Source: Coleofasciculus sp937127375 (lineage in GTDB: Bacteria > Cyanobacteriota > Cyanobacteriia > Cyanobacteriales > Coleofasciculaceae). From it: a DNA stretch of 64,000 bases. Position 1 is the stretch's first letter. Each line of letters opens with the position of its first letter. Shown piece by piece: positions 26,120 through 36,090 of this stretch. The notes beneath the pieces are model-generated. The model worked only from the letters and a program-made list of their open reading frames with translations. It was not told the origin of the DNA and did not search any database. A program made the position numbers and the translations under genes. The DNA lies in assembly GCA_040218875.1 (NCBI GenBank), contig JAVJQP010000122.1, one strand, 5' to 3'.

Positions 26120-28138
26120 ATGGTCGTTGCAACCCAATCTCTCGAAGAACTTTGTATTAATTCCATCCGCTTTCTGGCGATAGACGCCGTAGAGAAAGCC
26201 AATTCCGGTCACCCCGGATTGCCAATGGGCGCAGCACCGATGGCGTTTGTGCTGTGGGATCGGCTGATGCGGTACAACCCGAAAAATCCTAACTGGTTAA
26301 ACCGCGATCGCTTTGTTTTGTCGGCGGGTCATGGCTGTATGTTACAGTATGCCTTGCTCTATCTGACCGGCTATGATGACATCACCCTTGATGATCTCAA
26401 GCAGTTCCGTCAGTGGGAATCCAAAACTCCCGGTCACCCAGAAAACTTCATGACTCAAGGGGTAGAAGTCACCACCGGACCTTTAGGACAAGGGATCGCC
26501 AATGGTGTGGGGTTAGCGATCGCAGAGGCACATTTAGCCGCCCAATTTAATAAACCCGATTGCCAAATTATCGACCACTACACCTATGTCGTTTTAGGTG
26601 ATGGTTGCAATATGGAAGGTGTATCTGGAGAAGCCTGTTCTGTCGCTGGACATCTGGGATTGGGCAAACTGATTGCCCTCTACGATGATAACCATATCTC
26701 CATTGATGGTTCCACCGACCTTGCCTTTACCGAAGATGTAGGCAAGCGCTTTGAGGCTTATGGTTGGCATGTCCAGCATGTTCCCGATGGTAACACCAAC
26801 TTGGACGCGATTCACAAAGCAATTGAAGCGGCTAAAGCGGTTACCGATAAGCCCTCCTTAATTAAAGTCACCACCACCATTGGTTTCGGTTCCCCCAATA
26901 AAGCCAATACCCACGGTGTCCATGGTGCGGCTTTAGGTTCAGACGAAGTGAAAGCCACTCGTGAACATCTGGATTGGAAGTATCCAGAATTCGAGGTACC
27001 CGAAGACGCCCTGAAACATTTCCGCAAGGCAGTTGATCGCGGTGCTGAGTACGAAGAAGAGTGGAACAAACTCTTCACCCGTTACAAAGCCGAATACGCA
27101 GAAGAAGCTGCCGTATTGGAACGGATGGCCAGCGGCAAGTTGCCCGAAAACTGGGAGAAAGCCCTACCCGCCTACACCCCCCAGGATAAGAAAGATGCCA
27201 CTCGGAATCAATCGGGTGCAACCCTCAACGCCATGGCTGGGGTACTACCAGAACTCATTGGCGGTTCGGCTGACTTAGCCCCGTCCAACAAAACCTTACT
27301 CAAATCCTCCAAGGATTTCCAAAAAGGTGCGTATGAAAATCGCAACCTTCGCTTTGGGGTTCGCGAACATGGTATGGGAGCGATTTGTAATGGGATTGCC
27401 CTGCATAAGTCTGGGTTAATTCCTTACGGTGCCACGTTCTTAGTCTTCACCGACTACATGCGGGCATCAATTCGTCTGTCTGCCCTATCCCACGCTGGGG
27501 TAATCTGGGTGATGACCCATGACTCCGTGGCATTAGGAGAAGATGGTCCGACACACCAACCGATTGAGCATATTCCTACCCTGCGAGCGATTCCCGACTT
27601 AATCGTGATTCGTCCGGCGGATGGCAATGAAACCTCTGGTGCTTATAAGGTAGCGGTTGAGAAGGCAAAACCTGCCCAGGGTTTAGCAACACCCAGTCTA
27701 TTAGCACTGTCTCGCCAAGGGCTACCTAACTTAGAGGGAAGTTCAATTGATGCTGTCGCCCAAGGGGCTTACATCCTATCTGATAGCGATGGCACACCCG
27801 ATATCATCTTAATTGGTACAGGTTCGGAAGTTCACATCTGTGTTGATGCAGCGGAAAAACTCCGGGCTGCAGGCAAGAAAGTCCGCGTGGTGTCCATGCC
27901 AAGCTGTGAACTGTTTGAAGAACAGGATGAAAGCTATCGCGAATCGGTATTACCCAAAGCTGTAACCAAGCGGCTAGTGGTGGAAGCGGGTTCTAGTTTT
28001 GGCTGGTATCGCTATGCTGGCGCTGAAGGTGACACGATTAGTATTGATCGCTTTGGCGCATCGGCTCCCGGTGACGTTGCTTTAGAAAAGTTTGGCTACA
28101 CGGTGGATAACATTGTGGCTAAGGCTAAGGCGCTTTAG
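26120..28138 (+). CDS. tkt: transketolase
   Basis: A thiamine-diphosphate enzyme of the Calvin cycle and pentose phosphate pathway that transfers two-carbon ketol units. The length of 672 residues is normal. GHPGLPMGAAPMAFVLW, the TPP motif GDGCNMEGVSGEACSVAGHL ending in YDDNHISIDG, GFGSPNKANTHGVHGAALG, and the pyrimidine-domain block RFGVREHGMGAICNGIAL with the catalytic Glu are all intact. VALGEDGPTHQPIEH carries a substrate-binding His. The gene appears monocistronic with a strong terminator 40 bases downstream. Confidence 0.98.
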   Translation: MVVATQSLEELCINSIRFLAIDAVEKANSGHPGLPMGAAPMAFVLWDRLMRYNPKNPNWLNRDRFVLSAGHGCMLQYALLYLTGYDDITLDDLKQFRQWESKTPGHPENFMTQGVEVTTGPLGQGIANGVGLAIAEAHLAAQFNKPDCQIIDHYTYVVLGDGCNMEGVSGEACSVAGHLGLGKLIALYDDNHISIDGSTDLAFTEDVGKRFEAYGWHVQHVPDGNTNLDAIHKAIEAAKAVTDKPSLIKVTTTIGFGSPNKANTHGVHGAALGSDEVKATREHLDWKYPEFEVPEDALKHFRKAVDRGAEYEEEWNKLFTRYKAEYAEEAAVLERMASGKLPENWEKALPAYTPQDKKDATRNQSGATLNAMAGVLPELIGGSADLAPSNKTLLKSSKDFQKGAYENRNLRFGVREHGMGAICNGIALHKSGLIPYGATFLVFTDYMRASIRLSALSHAGVIWVMTHDSVALGEDGPTHQPIEHIPTLRAIPDLIVIRPADGNETSGAYKVAVEKAKPAQGLATPSLLALSRQGLPNLEGSSIDAVAQGAYILSDSDGTPDIILIGTGSEVHICVDAAEKLRAAGKKVRVVSMPSCELFEEQDESYRESVLPKAVTKRLVVEAGSSFGWYRYAGAEGDTISIDRFGASAPGDVALEKFGYTVDNIVAKAKAL

Positions 28139-28174
28139 GGATAATTATCTCGCAGTAGTCACTCTACTGTAATC

Positions 28175-28206
28175 AAAAAGGCTCTCTGTTTCTAGGGAGC
28201 CTTTTT
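28175..28206 (+). terminator. rho-independent terminator of transketolase
   Basis: AAAAAGGCTCTCTG-TTTC-TAGGGAGCCTTTTT: a stem of about 12 pairs ending in a T-run on the plus strand. It could serve both directions because of the A-run at its start. Confidence 0.9.
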
Positions 28207-28303
28207 CAGCGATAGCTTCAGCAAAGAAAGTTATCAAATTTGGTACTTATGTACTATTCTAGGATACTATAGTGCAGTACAACCCCTTATACTGAGAGAG
28301 GCT

Positions 28304-29004
28304 ATGAAAGCAGAGCTTCTCAAGAGACTTTTTAGAGCGATCGCGAGTATGCGGCAAGAGATAGACTCGCTCATTATGGACTACGTTATCGGCAAAAAAT
28401 TCTCCTCTATGGTTTCCCCGGTTGCGGAAAGACGCTGGGAGCTGAACGTTTAGCCTGGAACACAGGTTTACCTCTGCTGAAGGTTCGCTTTGATGCCATG
28501 GTATCGTCTTTTTTGGGAGAAACTGCCAGTAATTTGAGGCTGGTATTTGATAAGGCGTCAGAAGAGCCATGTTTGCTGTTTCTTGATGAATGTGACTCTA
28601 TCGCTAAATCACGACAGGATACTCAAGAAGTAGGAGAAATAAAGCGAGTTGTAAATACATTTCTACAAATCCTAGATGAGTACGAACCCTCTTCTGGTCT
28701 TTTAGTCGCGGCTACTAATCTGAACAAGTCTTTAGATACAGCACTTTGGAGACGATTTGATGACTTAATTGAAGTACCCCTACCCGGAGAACAGGAGCTA
28801 GAATTTATATTAAAGCAAACGTTGTCTGCTATTGAAGTTGGCTCAATTAACTGGTTTGAGATCATTAAGCAGATGAAGGATTTCTCTGCGGCTCAAGCTG
28901 TGAGAGTAGCACAAGATGCGGCGAAACGAGCGATTCTCGATCGAGAGGGTTTAGTAATTCATGAACACCTGGAAGAAGCAATCAAAGAAATCAAGATTTA
29001 TTAG
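28304..29004 (+). pseudogene. AAA ATPase with N-terminal frameshift
   Basis: The AAA core is in one frame from 28336: ILLYGFPGCGKT (Walker A), CLLFLDECDSI (Walker B), LVAATN (sensor 1) and LWRRFDDLIEVPLP (arginine finger region). That frame opens just after TAG (28333-28335) and contains no ATG, GTG or TTG before Walker A. The plausible N-terminus (MKAELLKRLFRAIA, ATG at 28304) lies in another frame and runs into a stop. A frameshift between about 28336 and 28360 joins them. The first internal Met lies after Walker A, so no normal product has ATP-binding capacity. It is followed 30 bases later by a broken S8 protease gene, its expected operon partner. Confidence 0.75.
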
Positions 29005-29034
29005 AAAGAACTATGAGCTTGTTTGGAGAACTAA

Positions 29035-30086
29035 ATGGTTGATTTTCCTCATATCCCGCTTAGATTGACCAGGGCAGGAACTGCTGCATTTACCTTTGGA
29101 GGGAGAAAACCAAATCCTCGAACCACTACAAACCTCAGTGATCGCTGGGGACATGGAAATAGACTCAAGAACTCAACAGTATCTATCGTCTCGGCGTGGC
29201 AAGATATTCAACAGAAGCGGGAGGAAGAGGAAAAACCTCCACTCCCTGATGCTCAACGGATTATTTTACAGATTGACCCTGATGCTTTTGATCCAGATGA
29301 TTTGAAATTGCAGCTTATCTTGCGGCTGAATTTCCCAATGAGAGTTGTCTTCTGTACCGGGCGCTAATCGTGCAGTCAGCAAGATGGCTAGAGTGGGCAA
29401 TGGCAGATAATGTAGATAAGCTACAAGTTATTCGTCAAATTGGTTATGGTCTTCCTAATTTTGACCGCGCTTTGAACAATTCACAGAATCGCATCACTTT
29501 GATTACGCGAGGAGAAAAGCATATTAAAGCTCGACAAGCTCATGTTTATCAAGTGAAATTACCTGATACACTACGTTCTCAAGGGGAAGAACTAGACATT
29601 TTACTGGAAGTCACCTTATCCTACAAAGCTCAACCTCGTCGAACGCGGCAAAATCGCAGAAGATATCTCTCAACTTGGGTTGACTGGGAGTGTAGTAAAA
29701 GAGGGGAAGATCCAGATAGTTTCCTGGCAAGAGTTTTGAAAGAGTATGATGCTCCAGATGATGCAGACAAGGGAGATAAAATTTTTAGTTGGACTCTAGG
29801 AAAACAAAAAAATCATGGAAGAACTCAGGGGATATCTAGAAGTGCAGGAACTCTTCAGAAAGATTGGGCTATGGTCAAATCTTATAATCTTAGAGACGCT
29901 TTCTGTATAGCAGTAGTTGGACATGAAGGCTGGAATAATGATCCAGATGCTAACGCTCCGTACTCTCTAGTTGTAAGTTTTGAAGCTGTAGAATCTAATA
30001 TTCCGATTTATGCTGCACTCGTCGAAGCTCAAGTAGAACCAGAGATTGAGCTACAGACGGAAATTCAAGTAACGAGCAACCAGTGA
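29035..30086 (+). pseudogene. S8 (subtilase) family protease gene with the catalytic core deleted
   Basis: Two protein pieces in different frames belong together. The first (29035-29367, preceded by GGAGAA) is a typical N-terminus of AAA-associated S8 peptidases (FPHIPLRLTRAG, AQRIILQIDPDAFDPDDL). The second frame reads FEIAAYLAAEFPN then YRALIVQSARWLEWA and GYGLPNFDRAL, NRITLITRGE, VYQVKLPDTLR, DILLEVTLSYKAQPRRTR: the segment that normally follows the catalytic Ser, plus the C-terminal beta domain. The Asp, His and Ser catalytic blocks between them are absent. This is an internal deletion with a frame change near 29305. The C-terminal part alone could start at GTG 29370 (238 residues) but would have no protease activity. 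Confidence 0.75.
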
Positions 30087-30184
30087 CGCGATTGCGCCTT
30101 GGACACTCAGCCGGATATAGAGTACCCTAAACTAAACGCCGTGGGCGATTTGACTTGAACCCAACTCCATACCCTCTCATCCCC

Positions 30185-30403
30185 ATGTCACAGGAATTCC
30201 GCCAAATTGTCCCCACCCCTCCACCTGCTGCAGATATTTTTGCCACCTACCAACTCGCTCAAGAGTTCCACCGAGAAACGCAGTATCGTCAAGAATTTGA
30301 GTCCTACTGCCAATGGTACCGCCAAACCGCCAAACGCCACCAACAGGAACTCCAAAAAATGCAAGGCGACATCAACCTGTTTAGGTGGTTCTGTCGCCGC
30401 TAA
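30185..30403 (+). CDS. small hypothetical protein
   Basis: A 72-residue product from an ATG that follows a 10-codon open stretch. FATYQLAQEFHRETQYRQEF and CQWYRQTAKRHQQELQKMQG form an amphipathic helix rich in Gln, Arg and Glu; it ends in FRWFCRR. It looks like a soluble coiled-coil peptide. No recognised family and no clear ribosome-binding site. Confidence 0.45.
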   Translation: MSQEFRQIVPTPPPAADIFATYQLAQEFHRETQYRQEFESYCQWYRQTAKRHQQELQKMQGDINLFRWFCRR

Positions 30404-30535
30404 TCTGAAGTCCCCCCGTGCGGATGTACTACACCCAGCGTCAAGCCTTATTCCGTAGTGGTTTGAGCGCTCAACTCCCGCAGAAATCGTACATAAGTAG
30501 CCCTTGCCATTCCGTAATGATAGCAATTCCCCTGC

Positions 30536-32197
30536 TCATAATTCAATATATTCAATCGTTGGCGAATTCTGCTTTCTCCCCGTGAGCAAATAACAATTCA
30601 TTTGCCCCTTCCCTTTGACTTGAATCAAACCGCGATCGTCAAAATAATAACGATGCTTGAGGCGCTTATATGTGTCTTCCGTTACCTGAATACTCCCCGG
30701 TAAGCCGTGGGATTCCATACGACTGGCAATATTTACTGTATCTCCCCACAAATCATAAATAAACTTTTTAATCCCAATAATTCCTGCAATCACCGGTCCA
30801 GTATGAATGCCAATACGAATAGTAAAGGATTTCCCGGTTTCTTGACAAAATTGCTCAATTACCCGTTGCATATCCAACGCCATATCCGCGATCGCTTCGG
30901 TGTGGTTGAGCATCGGCATTGGTAGCCCGCCAACCACCATATAGGCATCACCAATCGTTTTAATCTTTTCTAAATGGTGTTCCTCAACCAGTTGGTCAAA
31001 CTCCGAGAAAATCACATTCAAAATCTCAACCAACTCAATCGGCGAAGTGTGAGACGCCAACTCCGTAAACCCGACAATATCGGCAAAGAGTACCGTCACC
31101 TCATTAAAGTGATCCGCGATCGTCCGCTCTTCTCGCTTCAGACGATGGGCAATGGGTGCTGGCAAAACATTCAGTAGTAAGTGTTCGGATTTTGCAGTTT
31201 CCCGATCCAATGTTCTTAAGGCAGAAGCAAACTGTCTGGCAATAATTACTGCCGCAATTAATGCCACCAACACAGCCGCCACTAATAATATCGTCGCCGT
31301 ATAACTGGTGTCATTAATCGTTCGACGCGCTCGATCCGCCTCCGCATCTGCCAAGTCGATTAATTTATCTGCTAATCTCTGTGCCTGTTGATCAAAATTG
31401 CGAATTTTGTCCTGAATTTCCTGATCCAGTTTAACGATCTCTTCGGCAACCGATTGATAAGCATCGAGATATCTTAATGCCTGTCTCCGTTCGGTATCAT
31501 TAAATTTAGCACTAGCGTTAATTTGCTCACGTAACTGTTGCGCTGTTTTAGTCAGCAACTCCATTCTGGCAGGTTCACGAGTAGATAAATATTCCTTTTC
31601 ATAGGACTGCATTTGATTAACTAATACCAGAAACTCTTGAGCCTCGGCGAGTTCCAAGCGCTTCCGCAATCGGGTTAAATTTTGTTCCAGTTGTTCGAGG
31701 ACACCAACATTATCAAGTCCCAAATTACTCACCAAACCCACCGTTTCCTGGAAACTGCGAGAATATTGCTCAACAATTTCCACATACTCCACCAAATCCG
31801 GATTACTCTGCCGTTTAAATATCCCCCCCTGAACCTGAGCCAGAAGCTCTTGCAGTTGGCTACTAATATCGATAACTTTTTCAATCTCTTGACGGTGTTT
31901 GTCGCGAAAATCATTCAGATTGGTACTGGAAAAATTAATGCTGGGCCACCGTAAAAAGAAATCAATTTCTACGCGACGGGCATTGCGTAATGCTGCATCC
32001 ATTTCAAACCCGCGCCGTTGCACCTCAATACTGGTCAGAAGCACCGCTTTGGTCTCATTACGCATTTGTCGCAGAGAGACAAAGCCTGTCATTGACACAA
32101 TACCAATCAACAACAGCAGCGCAATAAATGCCAACGCAAACTTGGTAGTGATGCTAAGTTTGCGCCCACTTCCAGTCAGGCGCTTCCATATCTTCAT
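30536..32197 (-). CDS. membrane-bound class III adenylate cyclase
   Basis: A 553-residue protein with a membrane helix near 17-38, a periplasmic helical sensor of about 260 residues, a second helix near 298-320, and a cytoplasmic cyclase domain (about 365-545). Metal-binding Asp residues are in VLFADIVGFTE and the following GDAY segment. EKIKTIGDAYM provides the Lys and KFIYDLWGDTVN the Asp that select ATP over GTP. VNIASRME carries the transition-state Asn and Arg. Unlike guanylate cyclases it should make cAMP. The extracytoplasmic helical bundle resembles chemoreceptor-type sensors; no HAMP motif is obvious. Confidence 0.9.
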   Translation of the reverse strand: MKIWKRLTGSGRKLSITTKFALAFIALLLLIGIVSMTGFVSLRQMRNETKAVLLTSIEVQRRGFEMDAALRNARRVEIDFFLRWPSINFSSTNLNDFRDKHRQEIEKVIDISSQLQELLAQVQGGIFKRQSNPDLVEYVEIVEQYSRSFQETVGLVSNLGLDNVGVLEQLEQNLTRLRKRLELAEAQEFLVLVNQMQSYEKEYLSTREPARMELLTKTAQQLREQINASAKFNDTERRQALRYLDAYQSVAEEIVKLDQEIQDKIRNFDQQAQRLADKLIDLADAEADRARRTINDTSYTATILLVAAVLVALIAAVIIARQFASALRTLDRETAKSEHLLLNVLPAPIAHRLKREERTIADHFNEVTVLFADIVGFTELASHTSPIELVEILNVIFSEFDQLVEEHHLEKIKTIGDAYMVVGGLPMPMLNHTEAIADMALDMQRVIEQFCQETGKSFTIRIGIHTGPVIAGIIGIKKFIYDLWGDTVNIASRMESHGLPGSIQVTEDTYKRLKHRYYFDDRGLIQVKGKGQMNCYLLTGRKQNSPTIEYIEL

Positions 32198-32316
32198 AAT
32201 CCTTTCTTATTTAGTCCTTCGTCATTTGTCCTTAGTCCTAAAGCACCTTTCAATAACCAATAACTATGACCCAGCCATCAAGTTTTGACCCTTCACGACC
32301 TTCGGGAAACCTGTTT

Positions 32317-32380
32317 TGTAGGGGCGGGTTTAGGGATTTTCTTTTTGCGATTGATGGTAACGTTTGTGCAGAACCCGCCC
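32317..32380. repeat. GTAGGGGCGGGTTT hairpin element, copy 3
   Basis: Arms TGTAGGGGCGGGTTTAGGGA and GAACCCGCCC, followed by TGATTAAATT as in the copy at 15525-15589. It lies between the cyclase and CruP-like genes. Confidence 0.75.
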
Positions 32381-32436
32381 TGATTAAATTTTGCATTATC
32401 TCCCCCATCTGACACACCCTCCTGTACCAAGTTAGA

Positions 32437-33996
32437 TTAATAATCCCCCCCAGAACCATAGCGCCATGCATCTAGCCAACGGTGGTAATAGTATTGGGGA
32501 GTCGGGGGTAATTGGTTTACGGGTTTGCTCATAAATTGTCCTAATGGATATAAGCCACTGTAGACACCCAGATTTATGTAATGCACCATCCAATCTAACA
32601 GGGTGGTTAACCCAACTTGGGGAATCACAGGCGTCACCAGTCCCGGTTTAGTTAGGGAAATCAGTGTTAGAGTTTGGAATAATCCAGAAAACTGCACCAC
32701 ATCTTGCAGGAAGGGGCGCAGTACGTCATCCCCCAACTGTGCCATTGTTTGAAAAACACCACTCAGCAACTCATTGATTTGATTGGGGGGGAGATTTTGC
32801 TCAACGCCCACACTCATCGCCCGTTGAAACATCCAGGTAACGGCAATATTTGGCTGATAGGGTTGCAGCAGGTTCAAGGCGTCTTGGGTCAAAACGTCAC
32901 AGCTAAGGGCTTCCTCAATGCCTTCTGTCAAACGTTTAAGGTGACGCACCATGGAACCAAATCCGCCAAAACTGACGGGGGATTGAGCGCCACTGCTATC
33001 ACCCACAGGCAAAATTCGATTCCAGGGCATTCTGATGGGACTGTCTTTGTAGGATGGGAAAAAGCCAAATAACACTCGTTTAAAATCAAGTTGGGAGAGT
33101 TCTACCCCCTGATAGTCAGGCAATAGCCGGAAGTATTCCTCCATAAAAAACCCCAAACTGGGGCGTTGGGGATGGGCGTCGAGATAGCTGAATAAATAGG
33201 TGGTTCTGCCATCTCGGGCGGGAAAGGCTTCCCAAAAGTATTGACAATGATTCTGAATGGGTGTAAAAGAGACAATTAAATCCCCCGTATCATTCTGGGT
33301 AAAGCCTTGAGCGCAACTACCCACAACCAGACAAACCCCTTCCGGTTTTTCCCCCTGTCGCACTTGTTTAACAATGGGAGAGAAGTTACCCATTGCATCA
33401 ATCAGTAACCGGGTGTTTAACCCCCCCGCCGCCTCAACTCGTACCCCATCCGGATGAATCACCGCCCCCTCAAAGGCTGTTTTTTCTAAAAGTTGACCCC
33501 CAGCCTCGAGAAACTTGGACTTGAGGGTATCCAGGAGGAAAACCGGGTCAACGCCAATATTCAGGACATCCCGCACCCAGACATCCTCTCCCCCCAAAAA
33601 ACTAACCCGACCTGGGTTATACTCAGATGCGATCGCGTCCTCTAATTCTTCAGGGGATAACAGGTCAAGTTCCAGGAATACATCAAGTTCTGGGCGGGAA
33701 ATATTCCACTCTTGATCCCTCCCCCGCAAAATCCCCCGTTCTAATACGGCGACGCGCCAGCCTCGCCTTTGCAACGCAGCGCCCAGGAAAATGCCTAAGG
33801 TACCACCACAGATAATGATATCCCAATCGACGGTTCCCAAGGGTTCTTTCGATTCCTTAACCACCTGGGGAATCGGCGTAGTATCGTCTCGCAATGCTTG
33901 CCAGAATTGGTCAGCCTTCCGCAAGCCTCCCAAGACATCTCCCGGTAACTGGGAAAGAATTTGTTCAGTTTGATTCATGACTCTCTCTCTTGGCAC
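32437..33996 (-). CDS. cruP: CruP-like FAD-dependent enzyme (lycopene cyclase CruA/CruP family)
   Basis: A 519-residue flavoprotein with the N-terminal dinucleotide fold IIICGGTLGIFLGAAL and ERGILRGRDQEWNISRPEL; the WNISR-EL block typifies CruA and CruP. RLLIDAMGNFSPIVKQ and LPVGDSSGAQSPVSFGGFGS are the second FAD-binding and substrate-side motifs. CruA is a lycopene cyclase; CruP is its paralog found in cyanobacteria and plants and linked to limiting carotenoid epoxidation. I assign CruP over CruA from the overall N-terminal wording, without an alignment. The gene is monocistronic and no carotenoid genes are adjacent. Confidence 0.75.
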   Translation of the reverse strand: MPRERVMNQTEQILSQLPGDVLGGLRKADQFWQALRDDTTPIPQVVKESKEPLGTVDWDIIICGGTLGIFLGAALQRRGWRVAVLERGILRGRDQEWNISRPELDVFLELDLLSPEELEDAIASEYNPGRVSFLGGEDVWVRDVLNIGVDPVFLLDTLKSKFLEAGGQLLEKTAFEGAVIHPDGVRVEAAGGLNTRLLIDAMGNFSPIVKQVRQGEKPEGVCLVVGSCAQGFTQNDTGDLIVSFTPIQNHCQYFWEAFPARDGRTTYLFSYLDAHPQRPSLGFFMEEYFRLLPDYQGVELSQLDFKRVLFGFFPSYKDSPIRMPWNRILPVGDSSGAQSPVSFGGFGSMVRHLKRLTEGIEEALSCDVLTQDALNLLQPYQPNIAVTWMFQRAMSVGVEQNLPPNQINELLSGVFQTMAQLGDDVLRPFLQDVVQFSGLFQTLTLISLTKPGLVTPVIPQVGLTTLLDWMVHYINLGVYSGLYPLGQFMSKPVNQLPPTPQYYYHRWLDAWRYGSGGDY

Positions 33997-34147
33997 AGAT
34001 GCTCCCTCTACATCCTAATCTGCGAGGGGTTAAAGATAGAAGGCTCCAGGGCAGGAGGCAGATGGCACAAGGCAAGGAACAAGGCAATAATATAACGGTT
34101 CAATAAAACATGACTTAGGCAGAATGACACCGACTTAAGCTGGGTTC

Positions 34148-34190
34148 GTAGTAGGCACTTGAGTGCCATCAGCGCTTTAGCGCTGACTAC
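34148..34190. repeat. 43-base double-hairpin repeat, intergenic copy
   Basis: The reverse complement matches the 43-base units found inside the VIT-VWA kinase gene, with a few mismatches. Palindromes GGCACTTGAGTGCC and AGCGCTTTAGCGCT are visible. Confidence 0.8.
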
Positions 34191-34284
34191 AAACTCTCAA
34201 GTCAGTGTTATTTGACTTAGACGGACTTTACGGTTGAACCCTCAATTTCGTCTGTTCACTGTTCCCTTGTTTTAAATCTGAAAA

Positions 34285-35400
34285 ATGAACAAACTATTTT
34301 TATTAGCTATTATCGCTATCGGCTCTATGGGATTAGCCACTCCGGCTGTAGCCGAAACCAAAACCGCTGAATCGGGAAACGTTCGAGCTGAGTTTTCCTA
34401 TCAAAGCCAAGACTTTTGTTTAGATGACGCCCAATTACAAATCAGTCGAGATGGGGCAATTTTACTGAATCAATCGTCATTAACAGACTTTGGAATTTGT
34501 CGGTTGACGGATTTGCAAGTCCGCAACTTAGACATTAACGCCGAGCCCGAAGTGATTTTAGACATCTATACGGGGGGAGCGCATTGCTGTTGGGTTTCTA
34601 TGATTTATCGCTACGATGCGGCTCAAGATGCCTATACTCTAACCGAACAGTTTTGGGGGAATGCGGCGTATGAATTCAAAGACTTAAATCAAGATAACAT
34701 TCCTGAATTTTGGACGCGGGATGATAGCTTTGCCTACGCCTTTGCCTCTTATGCTGGTTCATCTTTTCCCTTGCAGATTTGGCAGTATCGCAATGGCAAG
34801 ATGGTAGATGTAACGCGCAGCTATCCGCAACTGATCTACAATGATGCCTATCAACTATGGCAGCGTTATACAGAAACTGATTATCCCGGTGTAGCTAGAG
34901 GAGCATTAGCCGCTTATTTAGCGGATAAATACATGCTTGGTCAAAGTGAAGATGGTTGGTACCGTGTTCGTCAAGCTTATCAAGGAAATGACAGAGAGTC
35001 ATTCTTTAAGGATTTACGCAAATTCCTTCAACAAACGGGTTATATTAGAAACCCTGGAGAAACAGCCTATTATCGGCTAGCTGAAGTAGAACAGACGGGA
35101 TTATATAACCAATGTCCCCAAGAAACTAGCTTAAGAAAGGCTGGGGAAACAGACAACTATCGTTTTGCCATCTGTGCGGGTGAGTCGGGTCAATATTATA
35201 TGGGACAATCGAAGCGAACGGGAGATTCGATTACTGTGAAACATAAGCAGAATGATCCAGAGAATTCGTTCCGTCGTGGCGATACGGTTTATCGCCTACA
35301 AATGGATGAAGGTGACTCGGCGAATTTGTATCTGGAAGTCTATCAAAATAATCAGCGATTATTGCGGGAAATGGCACAGAAGGTGTATTCATGGAGGTAG
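34285..35400 (+). CDS. exported protein of unknown function
   Basis: A 371-residue protein with a clear signal peptide (LFLLAIIAIGSMGLATPAVA, cleavage after residue 23). The middle has repeat-like strands reminiscent of VCBS/integrin-like units: VRNLDINAEPEVILDIYTGG, FKDLNQDNIPEFWTRDD and LQIWQYRNGKMVDVTR. The final 100 residues form a second domain (LRKAGETDNYRFAICAGESG, VYRLQMDEGDSANLYLEVYQ). The Asp/Asn-rich loops DINAEPE and DLNQDNIPE could bind Ca2+. Probably periplasmic or surface-exposed. A palindromic repeat cluster follows the stop. Confidence 0.8.
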   Translation: MNKLFLLAIIAIGSMGLATPAVAETKTAESGNVRAEFSYQSQDFCLDDAQLQISRDGAILLNQSSLTDFGICRLTDLQVRNLDINAEPEVILDIYTGGAHCCWVSMIYRYDAAQDAYTLTEQFWGNAAYEFKDLNQDNIPEFWTRDDSFAYAFASYAGSSFPLQIWQYRNGKMVDVTRSYPQLIYNDAYQLWQRYTETDYPGVARGALAAYLADKYMLGQSEDGWYRVRQAYQGNDRESFFKDLRKFLQQTGYIRNPGETAYYRLAEVEQTGLYNQCPQETSLRKAGETDNYRFAICAGESGQYYMGQSKRTGDSITVKHKQNDPENSFRRGDTVYRLQMDEGDSANLYLEVYQNNQRLLREMAQKVYSWR

Positions 35401-35436
35401 AAGCGGTAAAAGTTTATTCATTAATTTAATAAAACA

Positions 35437-35485
35437 GGGCGGTTGAAACCGCAGCTACACAAACCAAACCCGCCTACGCGGGTTT
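35437..35485. repeat. two adjacent small palindromes
   Basis: GCGGTTGAAACCGC followed after 13 bases by AAACCCGCCTACGCGGGTTT. Both are perfect dyads and may double as a terminator for the exported protein upstream. Confidence 0.7.
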
Positions 35486-35513
35486 CCACACCCCTAGTGC
35501 GATCGCCAATTTT

Positions 35514-35550
35514 GTAGGTTGGGTTGACGCATGTTACCCAACACCCTCGA
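35514..35550. repeat. GTAGGTTGGGTTG hairpin repeat, copy 1
   Basis: Arms GGTTGGGTT and ACCCAACAC around a short variable loop, ending ACCCTCG. The second copy lies at 36387-36424. Confidence 0.75.
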
Positions 35551-35602
35551 AACAAAGATGAAACGCGGTAGGATAAAGAGTCAATAGATTTTTTAGATTG
35601 CC

Positions 35603-36088
35603 GTGAGTGAAACCGTTTATATTGAAACTAGCATTTTGGGACACTTAACTGCTAGACCAACGGATAACCTAATTCTTGCTGCCAATATCAAGATTACACA
35701 AGACTGGTGGAATGATTTTAGGAGTTCATTCGTTCTTTATGCTTCAGAAATTGTTGAGGATGAAGCAGCTAGGGGAGATAAATAAATCGCCGCTCGAAGG
35801 TTAAATTTGTTAAAATCATTAATGCTTCTTGAGCTCACAGAAGAGGCTTTGGAGCTTGCTCACGCATTCCTCAACCAAAGTAATCTTCCATCAAAGGCAT
35901 CAAATGATGCGCTACACATGGCATTGGCAACAGTTTATGGCTTAGACTATCTGCTAACATGGAACTGTAAGCACATGGCAAATGCTCAAATTCAGCGCAA
36001 GCTATCACAAATTAGTTCTCAACTTGGGTATGTTTTACCCATCATTTGCACACCGTATGAGCTTATAGGATATGAGGGAGAGATTTAG
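35603..36088 (+). pseudogene. PIN-domain (VapC-like) toxin gene with an in-frame stop
   Basis: The first 60 residues (GTG start) contain YIETSILGHLTARPTDN and the Trp-Trp/LYASEIVEDEAARGD block of a PIN ribonuclease subfamily common in cyanobacteria. After TAA (35783-35785) the same frame continues as IAARRLNLLKS, LLELTEEALELAHAFL, SNDALHMALATVYG and DYLLTWNCKHMANA, the remaining conserved PIN segments. No indel is needed, only one nonsense codon. The intact product would be about 161 residues. As it stands the acidic active site is split between two pieces. The downstream 59-codon gene is its likely partner. Confidence 0.8.
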
Positions 36089-36090
36089 GT

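Noticed and set aside
32317..32380. Hairpin repeats as Rho-independent terminators
   Set aside because: The arms are separated by about 40 bases and no T-run follows; the same arms with similar flanks at other sites point to a dispersed repeat family.
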